Numbered from the stretch's first letter, positions 22,135 through 32,269 are shown. The stretch is 64,000 nt of DNA from Pythium myriotylum (GCA_023091665.1 JALJCQ010000034.1:148980-212979); one strand, 5' to 3'. Notes: generated by a model not told the origin, from the letters alone. Made by a program: numbers and translations.

Positions 22135-22827
22135 TCACGACAGTGGTGCGTATGCCAGGAGTTCAGCAAGAGAAACCCTGCGGCCACTTGCCGCAATGCG
22201 GCGCTCCTTCGATGCGGTCGCCCGATCGATACCCCGAGGGAGCGATGAGAAGACTGCGTCGCCAAAATACTTGATCATGGTGGCGACGGCATAAAGCATC
22301 GAAGGATCGAGGTCGGTGGGGACATCCCCAGGAGCTGAGGATATCCAGTCGCTCCAAGTTCGTGCTAACCAGAGCTCACGACCCCCTTTCCTCGAAGTTC
22401 GTGAGAAGAGGTCGAGCGGGTTCGACGCCTTGACGGGCCGCCGGGATTTCGAGCGCGACAGCCCGACTGATTCATCGGACTTCTTGGCAGACTTCTTGGA
22501 TGTGTCGACAAGAATGCCTGACGTCTTGGAAGAGGGCTTGGACACCTTGCAAGATTCCTTAGAAGTCTTAGCCGACGCCTCGGATTTGCTGGACGTCTTC
22601 GAAGACGGCTTGGGTGTTGGTTCCATCAGGACTTCGACGTCTGAGGCTGGTGATCCTCTGCGAGGTCGCTTGACTGCAAGGTAGAAGAGTGAGAGTGCCG
22701 CGTTTAGTTCGGGAGAAGAGTAGTCGCGCGTACCAGGCCGCGGGCTACTAGCTTCGCCAGTTGGCCGTTGACTGGGACGCTTCGCCGAGAGTCGGTCGGA
22801 CACCGCTTTAGACGGCTTGGTGTGCAC
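22135..22827 (-). CDS. 230-codon K/S/T-rich protein, possible retroelement Gag
   Basis: The frame is open for 230 codons. The N-terminal half has a Lys/Ser/Thr repeat tract (KPSSKTSSKSEASAKTSK and similar). The C-terminal half has a more ordinary composition (ELWLARTWSDWISS, MLYAVATMIKYFGDAVF) suggesting a folded helical domain. I do not recognise the family. A retroelement Gag-like or repeat-derived protein is the best guess because a related tract lies 1.5 kb away in decayed surroundings. Confidence 0.35.
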   Translation of the reverse strand: MHTKPSKAVSDRLSAKRPSQRPTGEASSPRPGTRDYSSPELNAALSLFYLAVKRPRRGSPASDVEVLMEPTPKPSSKTSSKSEASAKTSKESCKVSKPSSKTSGILVDTSKKSAKKSDESVGLSRSKSRRPVKASNPLDLFSRTSRKGGRELWLARTWSDWISSAPGDVPTDLDPSMLYAVATMIKYFGDAVFSSLPRGIDRATASKERRIAASGRRVSLAELLAYAPLS

Positions 22828-22834
22828 GCAAAGA

Positions 22835-22950
22835 TTTTCTTGATCAACAGGTAGCAGAACTCACTCGGAAGCGGCAGTTTGAAAACAAGCGGAAGAAGCC
22901 GTCAAAGAAAGGCCGCCGAACCAAGATCGGACCAGCTTTAGCAAATGAAT
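22835..22950 (+). pseudogene. basic C-terminal tail of an unknown transposase
   Basis: A short plus-strand frame reads QQVAELTRKRQFENKRKKP then KKGRRTKIGPALANE and stop. The Lys/Arg-rich tail resembles C-termini of pogo/Tigger-type transposases. Nothing upstream matches, so it is a fragment at most. Confidence 0.25.
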
Positions 22951-23007
22951 AGTTTGGATTGATGTAGGTATTGTGCTCAATAATGACCTAGCTATCAACT
23001 TTTCTGT

Positions 23008-23571
23008 CTACATATTCATGTCCAGTTGGTCTTCAGAGTCCTTGCGCTTGTTCAACTCGTATGTCCCGGGATAACCGGTAGTCGAAACTTCTTCTAAGAT
23101 GGTTGCGAACATCTCTCTCGACGTTATCGATGAGTCAATATTTTCAAGCACATAGCTCCGCGCAATGTCGTGATACTGCGTGAGATCTTTGCACCATTCT
23201 TTGCGTTCGCGCCCCATACGTTTCGCCGCCTGGTTTTCATCACCATGTGTCAGATTTGCTTGGATCAATACGTCGGGTTGCCTTACCCGATCAATCGTCT
23301 CATCGTCTACGTCCTCATCTTCTTGAACTGAAGTCAGACCGGATCTCATGAACATCAGCACGATGCGGATACGACAGGTCCAATACGATCCTGGAGGCCT
23401 TCAGACACGATTCCATCCCACAGACTATGAAGCGCTCGATACATTTTTGCAGCTGCGTAGCGCTTCTGAGCTTGGGTGTAGATGTGCATCTCGTCCAAGG
23501 CGACTGGGTAGGCACTCGCAATACGTGTGTAAGCCTGTATCATCACGCCAGAACTGGCCCCCGCAGCACGC
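23008..23571 (-). pseudogene. 3' part of an unknown gene split by the TTAA-flanked element
   Basis: The minus strand gives MIQAYTRIASAYPVALDEMH and QKRYAAAKMYRALHSLWDGI, then after a one-base frame change an acidic/basic tail (GREREKEW-like, ending DSEDQLDMNM, stop at 23008). When the 8.2-kb TTAA-flanked insertion is removed, the frame continues without a shift into the ORF at 31805-32269, so these are two halves of one gene. One TGA (31805-31807) lies between the halves. I do not recognise the protein family. Confidence 0.5.
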
Positions 23572-23588
23572 TTAACCCTTTCGCAATC

Positions 23589-24463
23589 CTACTATTAAAA
23601 GTCGACACGATCTGTGAGCGAGGCCGCCAGGCCGAGCGCCCCGGCCGCGCAGCGGACGGGCCTCGTACCCACCCAATCGTAATGGAGTAGGCTCAGACTC
23701 CTTTTTGAAAGGGATGAGCCCACATAAGATAGATCGAGTTAGTTTCTGCGACAGATGGCGGGTTGAAACCTAACCCCTACCAGTGTTCAATGTAGCCCGC
23801 CGACGTCACCAAGGCGCGTCACCCCGAAGTTGCTCTCTCACTTTTATGGGATAGTACAGGGCACAATTGTCTCGCTTATGTGACACCTGTCAGTGACCGT
23901 TATTTTGCACCCATGTGTGTGATCACCGTCACATGGGTACAGAGCGGGCTCTCTAGCGCTGCTCGCTTCGATAGAGAGTAGCGCTTCCGGCATTGGGCGC
24001 AGAAAATCACCTGAGTAGAAGGACCATGATCATGTGATAAGGAAGATTCCACTGCAATCTGATGATACAAAGCTTCTGAATGCGAACACTACTCTATACT
24101 CAGAAAATCGTCAGTTTCGATCAAAACCACCATGCTAACTTCACCAAAAATGGTCAGCATGCCTTCAAAATTGCCGTACCTCTTGCATTAGTAACGAGGA
24201 TGGTGAGTGTAAAAGCGCAGGTTTGTAGGATTTGTGGAAGCTGCTACAGGTACGTGCGCACATGTGACCTTCCCAGGGGCTGCCAAATGTCCAAATAACA
24301 GGTTTTTATTGGATAAATATGAAAAATTAAGTGTTTTGATTGGTTATAAATGGGTAGAACTGCTTGAAAATGTTTTCTAGGCCCAGGGCTTGATGGTCTT
24401 CGACCTCCTCCGCCCCGATCGAGCGCGCCAAAGCTACCATTCTACCTTCTACCAGCATTAACG
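23589..24463. other. left interior of the TTAA element, no gene
   Basis: No supported gene. It contains a GC-rich block (23615-23665) and AT-rich DNA directly before the two-exon gene. Confidence 0.45.
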
Positions 24464-25009
24464 ATGTCGACTCCGACTTACATTCCACTCCGCGACGACA
24501 GCTCCGAGGAAGGGGAGGTCAGCGACGGCGGCTACGTTACGGTTCGCAGTGGCATATGGGACCTTCAGCCTCCGAACGACGGACCGGCCGCGACGGTGTC
24601 GCCTTTCGCCAGCCTCGCCCACCAGTCTGGGCGAGTCCACGAATGCGCTTGGTGCGACGTTATGGCTGACAAGTGGGCGTTTAGCCGCACACAGCGACGC
24701 CAGCCGCGTCCAGTATGCAAGCACTGCCAGTTTCTAAACCAGGCTTCATACCCTGGAAGGCGCAGCAATGACCCGGCGGTTTATAACCGCCAACAAGCAC
24801 GCCGTCGTAAGTAATTTTTATTTTGGCTACTAAACGTGTCTAATTATTTCTCTTTAGGTGGGAGGCGCGCCGTGCGCGCGCACCGGCAGCTTGGGCTTGA
24901 AGCCCAGCTTGCGGCGGCTACAAGCCTAGCCACGGCTGAGCTCATTGAGCGCCGCTTGCGCTCTCTCTACATGGTTGCTGCAACGATGCGACTCGGTCAC
25001 TCCTACTAG
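24464..25009 (+). CDS. two-exon 164-residue protein with a double CxxC motif
   Basis: Exon 24464-24806 and exon 24858-25009 join over a 51-nt intron (GTAAGTAA to CTCTTTAG) into exactly 165 codons with stop. The acidic N-terminus (MSTPTYIPLRDDSSEEGEVS) is followed by HECAWCDVMADKW and VCKHCQFLNQ, a CxxC...CxxC pair that should bind one zinc. The C-terminus is a basic, Ala/Leu-rich helix (LAAATSLATAELIERRLRS). I do not recognise the family. Its position between the left TIR of the TTAA element and the nested Helitron suggests it is carried by that element. A DNA-binding helper or piggyBac accessory protein is speculation. Confidence 0.6.
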
Positions 25010-25268
25010 GCTGATAGCGTAATCAGAATAAAGGGACAGTACAGTGATCTCAACAATTGGACAATATTTCGTTCTGATTATTTTTGGATTCTTTATCACT
25101 GTTGGCTAAAAAAGAGGCTCTGCGTTGCCTGTCTTTTTCCGAACTGATCGCGAGAAAAAAGAGAAGGTTGCGATCGGTTTTGAATTTCATTCTTTAAAGC
25201 CCCATCTGGCGACAAAGTCTCCTCTGGCGGCCAAGCAGAGGACAGGACAGGGGGGGGGGGGGTTGGGA
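25010..25268. other. short intergenic with G13 run
   Basis: No gene. A run of 13 G (25250-25262) lies just before the candidate Helitron 2 start (A then TCCTATAC at 25268-25276). Confidence 0.45.
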
Positions 25269-25755
25269 TCCTATACTTTTTGTGCGAAGATGTGGTGGTT
25301 GCGGCTGTAGGTGTATCGCTGGCCGTATACTACGCACCGAACGGAAGACCCCCGAGCTTTTAAGCTCATCCTGTAAACAGACAAAGGCTGCAGGAAGTGG
25401 TAGTGCCTCCTTCTCCTCCGAGACTGTGCATTTTGACGAGAGAATTCCCCTTCGCTGTCACCTTTCGGCGGGAAAACTCAGGCTGAGCCCGGGGGCCAGA
25501 TTGATCAATTTATTGCGCACTCTATGTACGTGTCCCTGGTAGCGCAGGGCCACGTTGAGAGGAAAGGAATCAGGCACTCCACGACCCGCGCCTTTCCACC
25601 CACTACTTCTTTTCGGTGCAACGGCAAAGACTAAGAAGACACAAGGTTCTTGGAAGGTGTCTTGCTTTTGGTGCTCTGGACAAAGAGGTAAATAGTCGTC
25701 TACTACGATTTGAAGTGCACCGATTTTCACAACGCCTCAGTGTATTCGCGTCTAG

Positions 25756-26094
25756 ATGGGAAACGCAGAGTCTGCACGTCACCAGGATGTGGAAGACCGT
25801 TCTCCAGCTGAAGCTGTTCGTAGTCCGATGGTGTTTTCTAACGGAAATGGGCAACGCAAGCCGAGGCGCAAATATACCGGTGTCGAGTCAATAGAGCTGC
25901 TGAACAGGACGCCTGATGGAGAGACAAGACAAGAACGAAGGCGACGTCTTAAGAGAATATCGGTTGCAATGTATCGCCTCAAGCATAAACAAAGTTCTGC
26001 GCTACGAAACCCGATGGAAGAGCTCGAGTCAAAGCAAGAGGATGATGACCCAATGGGATATGGAGGCGAAGAACCAAATCCATCTGTCGTATAG
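25756..26094 (+). CDS. N-terminal basic segment of Helitron 2 protein
   Basis: 112 codons, rich in Arg/Lys (RQERRRRLKRISVAMYRLKH), ending 12 bp before the OTU frame. It resembles the repeated basic N-terminal segments of some Helitron RepHel proteins and probably belongs to the same original frame or an upstream exon. No domain is recognised. Confidence 0.4.
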   Translation: MGNAESARHQDVEDRSPAEAVRSPMVFSNGNGQRKPRRKYTGVESIELLNRTPDGETRQERRRRLKRISVAMYRLKHKQSSALRNPMEELESKQEDDDPMGYGGEEPNPSVV

Positions 26095-26106
26095 CGAGGA
26101 GGTGAA

Positions 26107-26877
26107 TTGAATTATGGAGATACGGTCATCGGGTTTGATGGCGATTCAGATGCATCGAATGATGACTGTGAATCACAATGGAATGATTTGCAAGGTGAAG
26201 ACGATAAAACCCCCATCGAATCTGATGTAGACGGCGGCATCATTGAGATAGAAGACGCAATGCATGGGTTCGACACCATTGTTCCCAACTTGGATTGGTT
26301 TGGGACTTCGACTGATTCGGGTGCCTGGCAATGGTGCTTGCTTTGCTTTGCAATCTCCTGTGCAAAGCTGACGTACCTGGACGGAGATGAAGTCACAATT
26401 TGTGACCTTCACAACAGAGGTGCAACGAAATTGAAGAAGTACCTTTTGGGTACGCTTCATTCCGAGCTGGATCGCTTGGTTGCGGTCGGAGATGTTAACG
26501 AAGAAGGCCGTTACCGACGCTTCTTCCCGCGCCGATTTATCCCAGTTACCGGAAGCTGTATGCCACAGATCAAAGCATTTATCACCCGCATGGTTGCTCG
26601 ATCGGCTGCAGACGGGCTTGCATTTGAAGCTTGGGCTGGCGTGGAGGAGATTATGGCAGCAGTGCTGTACTTTCGCGAGCCGATATTCATATTTGACAAA
26701 GGCGTCCAGGATGATGATGAAGGTGGGCAAGTCAGCGCAGTGTATACCACCATGTATCGCTTGGAATTGGAGAATGTCGGTGGTGTACCTACCGAACGTG
26801 TGAAGATTCGCTCGCTGAATCCAAGCGTCCAAGCGATGAAAGCTCAATTCTCACAACGTTCTTATCGAATCGCGTAA
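26107..26877 (+). CDS. OTU-like cysteine protease region of Helitron 2
   Basis: The acidic start is followed by AWQWCLLCFAIS, where the usual OTU box is DGxCxFRAxS; then IKAFITRMVARSAADG and WAGVEEIMAAVLYFREPIFIF, which matches the OTU pattern WGGxxEixAxAxxxxxxIxV. The frame ends at 26877. The expected final strand with catalytic His is in the next frame (TLDQQALHYECLRL at 26886-26930), so the domain is frameshifted. The degenerate Cys box suggests weak or lost activity. OTU domains are known in several Helitron lineages. Confidence 0.6.
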   Translation: MNYGDTVIGFDGDSDASNDDCESQWNDLQGEDDKTPIESDVDGGIIEIEDAMHGFDTIVPNLDWFGTSTDSGAWQWCLLCFAISCAKLTYLDGDEVTICDLHNRGATKLKKYLLGTLHSELDRLVAVGDVNEEGRYRRFFPRRFIPVTGSCMPQIKAFITRMVARSAADGLAFEAWAGVEEIMAAVLYFREPIFIFDKGVQDDDEGGQVSAVYTTMYRLELENVGGVPTERVKIRSLNPSVQAMKAQFSQRSYRIA

Positions 26878-26885
26878 TCCCGCTC

Positions 26886-27152
26886 ATGGTGACATTAGAC
26901 CAGCAAGCACTTCACTATGAATGCCTTCGACTGAACGAACATCTATACGCTGAGTGGTATCAGACCGACGAGAATGGCAAAGATAGACTGAGTGATGCTC
27001 TATCAGAGCTCAGGTTGTACGATGCCCCGCGCGAGGAGCCAAGAAGTGAAGGCATCAGCTCGCACGTTCCAATCTCTCCGCGTGATGAAGAGGCCGGAGA
27101 CTCAAGCTGCGATGTTTGTGAGGGACCACCAGTGCGGCGTCGCTCTCGTTAA
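26886..27152 (+). pseudogene. OTU C-terminal strand and linker, shifted frame
   Basis: TLDQQALHYECLRL matches the end of OTU domains (His before Tyr). The rest is an acidic linker ending in a basic run. It lies in a different frame from the OTU core, so it is read as a frameshifted continuation. Confidence 0.45.
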
Positions 27153-27218
27153 AATCATTAGGTCCTCTTATCGATCATGGCGACATTAATAGTTTTGTTT
27201 TAATGTAGATCCGCTCCA

Positions 27219-29588
27219 ATGACTGTCGAAGAAGTCATGCAACGGTATGCGACGCAAGAATCCGAAGATGGTCCCGCTCGGAAAAGGCGAAAGAAGAACA
27301 GGAGTGCAGCAATGGCTATGCTGCGTGGAAGGCTGGCAAAGACTGGTGCTTCCCTCAAAGCGGAGTGCTCCCAAGAGGTCAACGATGAACAAGCAAACCA
27401 GCGAAAACAAAAGAAGAAGAAGAAACGCCCCGAAACCAAGCCGATATTGATATCCATTGCGCTCGCAGCTTTAGGTGAATTCGTGGAGTCTGATAAAGTT
27501 GTCGGGGATGACATTGGACCACGAGGACGTCATCTTCTCCCGGATATGGGCTATGAGTGTCCCTTTTGCGGAGCTGTTGACTCGGAAATGACTCGCTGCT
27601 GCAAGAATATATCAATTGTTGGACCAGACTTTGACTACATTCCAGAAGAAATCAGGGCGATTTTCCGTGACCCAGAGTTTCGCAAACTGATCCGCAAGTA
27701 CAATCTAATTTTTCAGTTTACCTCGACAGGTGCTGTCAGGGACAAGCGATTAGCGAGTGCGGAAGGAGGGACGTATACATACACTGTTCACGGACGAATT
27801 ACGCACAAGATGGGGGCCCTCCTGCCATATGACGAGACTCCCCACATCTGTTCGCTCAGGTGTACATTTATGACGGGAGTATGGCGCGCGCTGCAGACCA
27901 GCAAACGAAGACCCGTGTCGCTATGCACCCAGAATTTGGGTTGAAAGCCCATATAATTCGAGTGCTCACGGAGTATATCAACGAGTGGAACGAATATGCG
28001 AAGACTTTTGTTCGTGCTGGCGAGTTCATGCTTCAGAGCCCAGGGCGCCAGTTAAGATTGAAACTTCATGAGCGCGGCCTTCGATTCCTTCGACGTTCGT
28101 TGGTAGCCCACGCTACATGGAGCAGTTGTATCAAGATGCAATGGCAATCGTTAGGACTTCGGGGTTCCAGACGCCTTCGTCACTGTCATGTGCAATTCTA
28201 AATGGGAAGAGATTTGAGCGAGAACTGGAGTACGGTCAAACAGCGTCCGATCGCCCGGACTTGGTCGCGAGAGTCTTCAACGAGAAGTTGAAGGCAATTC
28301 TACACGACATTCTAAAAAACGAGTGCTTCGGCAAGGTGCTGGCATACATGTACGTTATCGAGTACCAGAAGCGAGGCCTATCCCATGCGCACATTCTTTT
28401 GATCTTTGATAAGGAGTACAAGCCTCGGACAAACGAAGACTATGACCGTTTCGTTTCGGCGGAAATACCGGATAGAGAGAAGAACCCACGCCTATACCAA
28501 ACTGTCCGACGGTGTATGTTGCATGGCCCATGCGGCAAAGGCTATGAAGGTGCATCATGCATGGTTGGGGGCAATTGCACAAAGAAATATCCTCGGCCAT
28601 TCCGCGAGAAGACGGCCACAGCGTGCTTTTCAAGCGCCCAAATAATCATCGGACTATCATCAATAAGAACAGGGGTGGAGACATCGACGATACTTACGAG
28701 AACCCAGAACAAGCCAAGAGCGGGAAAGGAAAACATTCCTTTGCCTTGGACAACCGCCACGTGGTTCCATACAACCCTTACCTTTCTTCTAAGTATGACT
28801 GCCACATCAACATCGATCTGATGATTCGTGAAAAGGCTGTGAAGTATCTCTACAAGTATCTCTACGAGGGCAGCGATCGCATCACATTGTCTGCCGAAGA
28901 AAAGTACGATGAGATCGCTCAGTTTGCGAGCAGCAAGTACGCAACAGAAGCTGCGTGGCGTATTCTCAGTTTCCCAATGAACGGCAGATCTCATTCAGTT
29001 GAAATGCTTCCTATTCGCCTGCAACATGATCAAGAGGTTCAGTACCGTCAAGGAGATAAACTCGAAGCCAACTGGAAACGCGGTGAGACAAAACTGACAC
29101 AGTTCTTCCACACCAATGCAACCAGTCCCGAAGCAAGAGATATTCTTTACGCAGACTTCCCCAAGCACTATGTGTGGATCAGCAAGAAGGGTGAGAAGTA
29201 CTGGCAGCCTCGCAAGAAAGGTGGTGAGCTCAAAATCGGAAGGATGGTGAGCTGTCCCCCCAGAGACCGAGAACGCTATTTTATGCGATTGATGTTGTGC
29301 TTTCGAAAAGGCCCAACCTCATTTGAAGATCTCCGCACGGTTGATGGCGTAGTCTACAGTTCTTATGCGGAGGCCGCAGTAGCTGCAGGCTATGCACAAG
29401 ATGACAATCACTGCCATAGTTGCATGAAAGAAGCTGCTACATTTAAGATGCCAAGTCAGTTGTGCCAGCTGTTCGCGACGTTATTAACTCACTCCTCTCT
29501 AATGGATCCAGCAAAGCTGTGGAAAGACTTTATAGAAGATATGTCTGAAGACTTCGTTGATCCCACATCAGCATCCGTCACGCTTTAA
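27219..29588 (+). pseudogene. Helitron 2 Rep, in four frames
   Basis: The first frame (27219-27944) carries a Lys/Arg tract, CPFCGAVDSEMTRCC, then YNLIFQFTSTGA and TYTVHGRITHKMGALLP, the standard region ahead of Helitron_like_N. The second (from 27860) gives VYIYDG-type sequence and MHPEFGLKAHIIRVL. The third (28117-28821) gives FNEKLKAILHDIL and the HUH motif in RGLSHAHILLIFD. The fourth (28557-29588) gives the tyrosine motif AVKYLYKYLYEG. All parts are in the right order, so each change is a small indel. Rep cannot be made from this copy. Confidence 0.75.
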
Positions 29589-29615
29589 GTTCTCCATGAT
29601 ATTGAGGACAGCTTA

Positions 29616-30263
29616 GTGAGTGCGGGGTTGTCACTAGCCGGATTTCCAATGCTTCCGCAAATTGAGGCGACGCATGCAGTCGCATTGAATGAGACTGCCA
29701 ATCGTATCTCCGACATCCAGGGTGACGCAGACGATTGGATGATCCAAAATGAAAGATCATACGATCCAGAAGCACTTGCGCTCGCCGTGGCTAATGTCAA
29801 CAACTTCAACGAGGACCAAGCATTTGTGTATACAAGAGTCATTGAAGCAGTTGAAGGCAAAGGTGCTTCTCGACTATTCTTCTTGGATGGTCCCGGCGGA
29901 ACCGTTTTGGAGGCCATATTAGTAACAGTGCGTCAACAGAACAAAATCGCCTTCGCAGTCGCAACAAATGGCATTGCAGCGCTTTTGCTCACGGGAGGGA
30001 GGACAGCGCATTCAAGATTCCACCTCAGCCTGAAGCTGCATGGCAGCAGCACGTGTTTCATGACTGCCGGCTCACCATCCAGGCGCTTGATGAAAGAAAC
30101 CAGTCTAATTGCTTGGGATGAAGCTCCAATGCAGCATCGGCACGCCTTTGAGGCGGTTGATCGCACACTCAGGGCGCTCATGCAAAGCTCGAGGCCTTTT
30201 GGAGGGAAGATCGTTGTACTTGCAGGAGACTTCTGCCAAATTCTCCCGGCCGTACAACGCGCG

Positions 30264-30300
<37 letters not shown>

Positions 30301-31139
30301 GTGAAATCATTGCAGCTTGCATCCAGAAATCGCGTTTATGGCCTGAGTTCAAGACTGCCCGCTTACGCCAGAACATGCGCGTGAGGACAGCAACAAATCC
30401 GGATGCTGAAGTGGAAATGAGGGCATTCTCTGAATTGTTGCTAGAGATCGGCGAACGAAGGTATCACAGAGACTCAACGCTCGAAGATGCCTACTGCAGA
30501 CTCCAGAAGGACATGTTCCTCGCTAAACTAGCCGCGGGCGTCAGCATTGTTTCAAAGTTGATAAATCACGTCTACGGTGACATAAATGAGTGTCATGATC
30601 AACGAGAAGGTACTTGATATTCTTCCGGTAAAGCGACCTGAGGATGAGTACACATGCCTCTCGCAAAATTCCGTAGCGGAAAGCGAGGACAGCGCGACTG
30701 CAGCAACATACCCCATAGAGTTCCTGAACACCCTGTCATTTGCAGGGCTCGGTGCAATCGTTATGCTAATGCGACATCTACAAGGCGATCGAGGTCTGTG
30801 CAACGGGACATGGCTTCAAATTTGCCGCTTAAAGCCCACCCTCATTGATGGAATTATCCTGAACGGTCGTGGAACGGGCAATCGTGTGATTATTCCTCGG
30901 CTTGAGTTGACTTCAAGTGGTTCAAAGCTCTCATTTCAACTCAAATGGCGTCAATTACCAGTCAAACTTGCCTTCGCGATGATTGTCCACAAAGTCCAGG
31001 GTCAGACAATTCCGAACCTTGGCCTGTTCTTGCCAAGGCCGATGTTTGCCCATGCCTTTACGTGGCACTCTTGAGGGTCTCTTCACAGGCAAGAGTAAGG
31101 AGCTTTCACAAAAAATATTGTCTACCGCGAAGTGATCGA
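29616..31139 (+). pseudogene. Helitron 2 Pif1-like helicase, broken, with G33 tract
   Basis: Walker A is damaged: GPGGT is followed directly by VLEAIL, so the Gly-Lys-Thr step is missing. Walker B (LIAWDEAPM) and motif III (AGDFCQILPAV) are present. A run of 33 G (30265-30297) is inserted in frame where a short Arg-Gly segment is expected, encoding about 10 Gly. The C-terminal part (30586-31074) has motif V/VI sequence (AMIVHKVQGQTI, LGLFLPRPMFAH), and the last LYVAL-R-V strand is in another frame. Confidence 0.75.
30265..30297 (+). repeat. G33 homopolymer inside helicase
   Basis: 33 consecutive G within coding sequence. In-frame length (33) could be coincidence. Long G runs are also a known read artefact, so the true length is uncertain. 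Confidence 0.8.
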
Positions 31140-31319
31140 GGCATATGAAAGAGGGTACGAAGCGTAGACAATAATAATTGCATGTAAACTCTGTGTAGGA
31201 GGCACTCATGGCTAGATGTAGGAACTCGAACGAGACCCGAACTAGAACCAATATGTATTGATGCATATTGTGCCTAATTCAGTTATAACCGTACAAAAAT
31301 TATCCAATTTTCTCGACAG

Positions 31320-31456
31320 GGGTTGCCGCAGGCAACCCGTAACGAGCGCAGCGCCTGCGCTGCGCCACCAATTCCCCTACAATAAAGCCTGATTAATCCC
31401 CACCGACCCAGCATGCGCAAACTGAAGTGCCCGCGAAGCGGGCACCCCCCACCTAG
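31320..31456 (+). repeat. three GC-rich hairpins and candidate Helitron 2 3' end
   Basis: Stems at 31320-31338 (GGGTTGCC, loop GCA), 31346-31365 (GCGCAGCGC, loop CT) and 31427-31445 (GTGCCCGC, loop GAA). The last is followed by CCCCAC then CTAG (31453-31456) and T, the expected Helitron 3' terminus. Confidence 0.6.
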
Positions 31457-31771
31457 TCAAGCGTGTAAACTTTACACGTTCCGAGGGTTTCTCATAAGCC
31501 GGTATGTTTGAACCCCTCAGAACGTGTAGATTTTACACGTTTTACAAAACCCGTCATCGAAGTTTCGCAAAAACCTCAATAAAATCTCAAAACCTCTCAA
31601 GGTGAAATGACAATAACCTCGGAACTTATTCTCAATTTCGTGAGGTTTTTAAAAAGGCGGTAGGTTTGCGGGAAACTCCACCTGTCGCAATTGCAGAACG
31701 TGTAAAATTTACACAATCTGGAAATTTTGACTTGATTAAAGTATCCATACAATCCTTGTTTGCACGGAGGT
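31457..31771. repeat. right interior of TTAA element with three CGTGTAAA palindromes
   Basis: CGTGTAAA-C-TTTACACG (31462-31478), an imperfect copy (31523-31539) and CGTGTAAAATTTACAC (31699-31714) form three similar palindromes. No gene. Repeated palindromes near a transposon end are often transposase binding sites; that role is inference. Confidence 0.5.
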
Positions 31772-31788
31772 GATTGCGAAAGGGTTAA

Positions 31789-32269
31789 GGAACTTATTGT
31801 GGGATCATGCGGCAGCTATCATAGCTTCCGCAATAGCCGTTGAGATTGGTCGAACTTCCACCTCACGGTTGAGTGCCCGCTCATCGGTATGATATTCTTC
31901 AGCCGTCAGTAGCTGATAGGCTTGTTTGCCCGCATGGTCTTCAGCCCGAACACTCTCAAAGCCTACAGGAAGATAACGAGCAGCTCGACCGTCCAAGATT
32001 CCCAGTCGAGTACTTGGAAACTTGGGATCGGGATTTGATGCCAAGCGAACCTGCCGATCATCGTTTTCAAGTGCTCCCCATTCTCGTCGGAGCTTCTTAC
32101 CCTGGTCGCTTTTTAGAAAAGCGCTATCCCTGTGGTCATGCTCAGTCTTCGTCAGCGTTACTCTTACTCGCGCATAATCCCTGGCGTGCACGCTGCCGCG
32201 TTCAGCGACAAAGGCCCAGAATGCGCGATGAGCTCGCATGTTTTCCTTGATTGGTGGCCGCGGCTTCAT
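31789..32269 (-). pseudogene. 5' part of an unknown gene split by the TTAA element
   Basis: 154 codons from an ATG at 32269 to a TGA at 31805-31807. The protein is basic and hydrophilic (KTEHDHRDSAFLKSDQGKKL, then SNPDPKFPSTRLGILDGRAA and EVEVRPISTAIAEAMIAAA). Past the TGA the same frame stays open up to TTAA at 31785 and continues across the element into the frame at 23571-23355, so the ORF was interrupted by the insertion. The family is not recognised. Confidence 0.5.

Larger units (their letters stand above)
25269..31456 (+). mobile_element. Helitron 2 (OTU protease plus broken Rep-helicase)
   Basis: The coding region (25756 to about 31140) has the Helitron order: OTU-like protease, Rep, Pif1 helicase. 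A strong 3' end candidate is an 8-bp GC-rich hairpin (31427-31445) followed after 7 nt by CTAG (31453-31456) and then T. A 5' candidate is A followed by TCCTATAC (25268-25276). Helitrons insert between A and T, and this pair fits. The 5' end is less sure because it is a short match. At least five frame changes in the coding region make this a dead copy. Confidence 0.6.
23572..31788. mobile_element. piggyBac-like element (TTAA target, 13-bp TIRs) with nested Helitron
   Basis: CCCTTTCGCAATC (23576-23588) is matched exactly by its reverse complement GATTGCGAAAGGG (31772-31784); both are directly bordered by TTAA (23572-23575 and 31785-31788). TTAA duplication with TIRs beginning CCC is the hallmark of piggyBac-type transposons. 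The insertion lies in a minus-strand gene whose reading frame rejoins when one TTAA copy is kept. No piggyBac transposase is visible. The contents are a two-exon 164-residue gene and a Helitron (25269-31456), so without the Helitron the element would be about 2.0 kb. Confidence 0.65.

Noticed and set aside
27379..27615. Minus-strand frames opposite Helitron 2 Rep
   Set aside because: They are antisense shadows of the Rep coding region.
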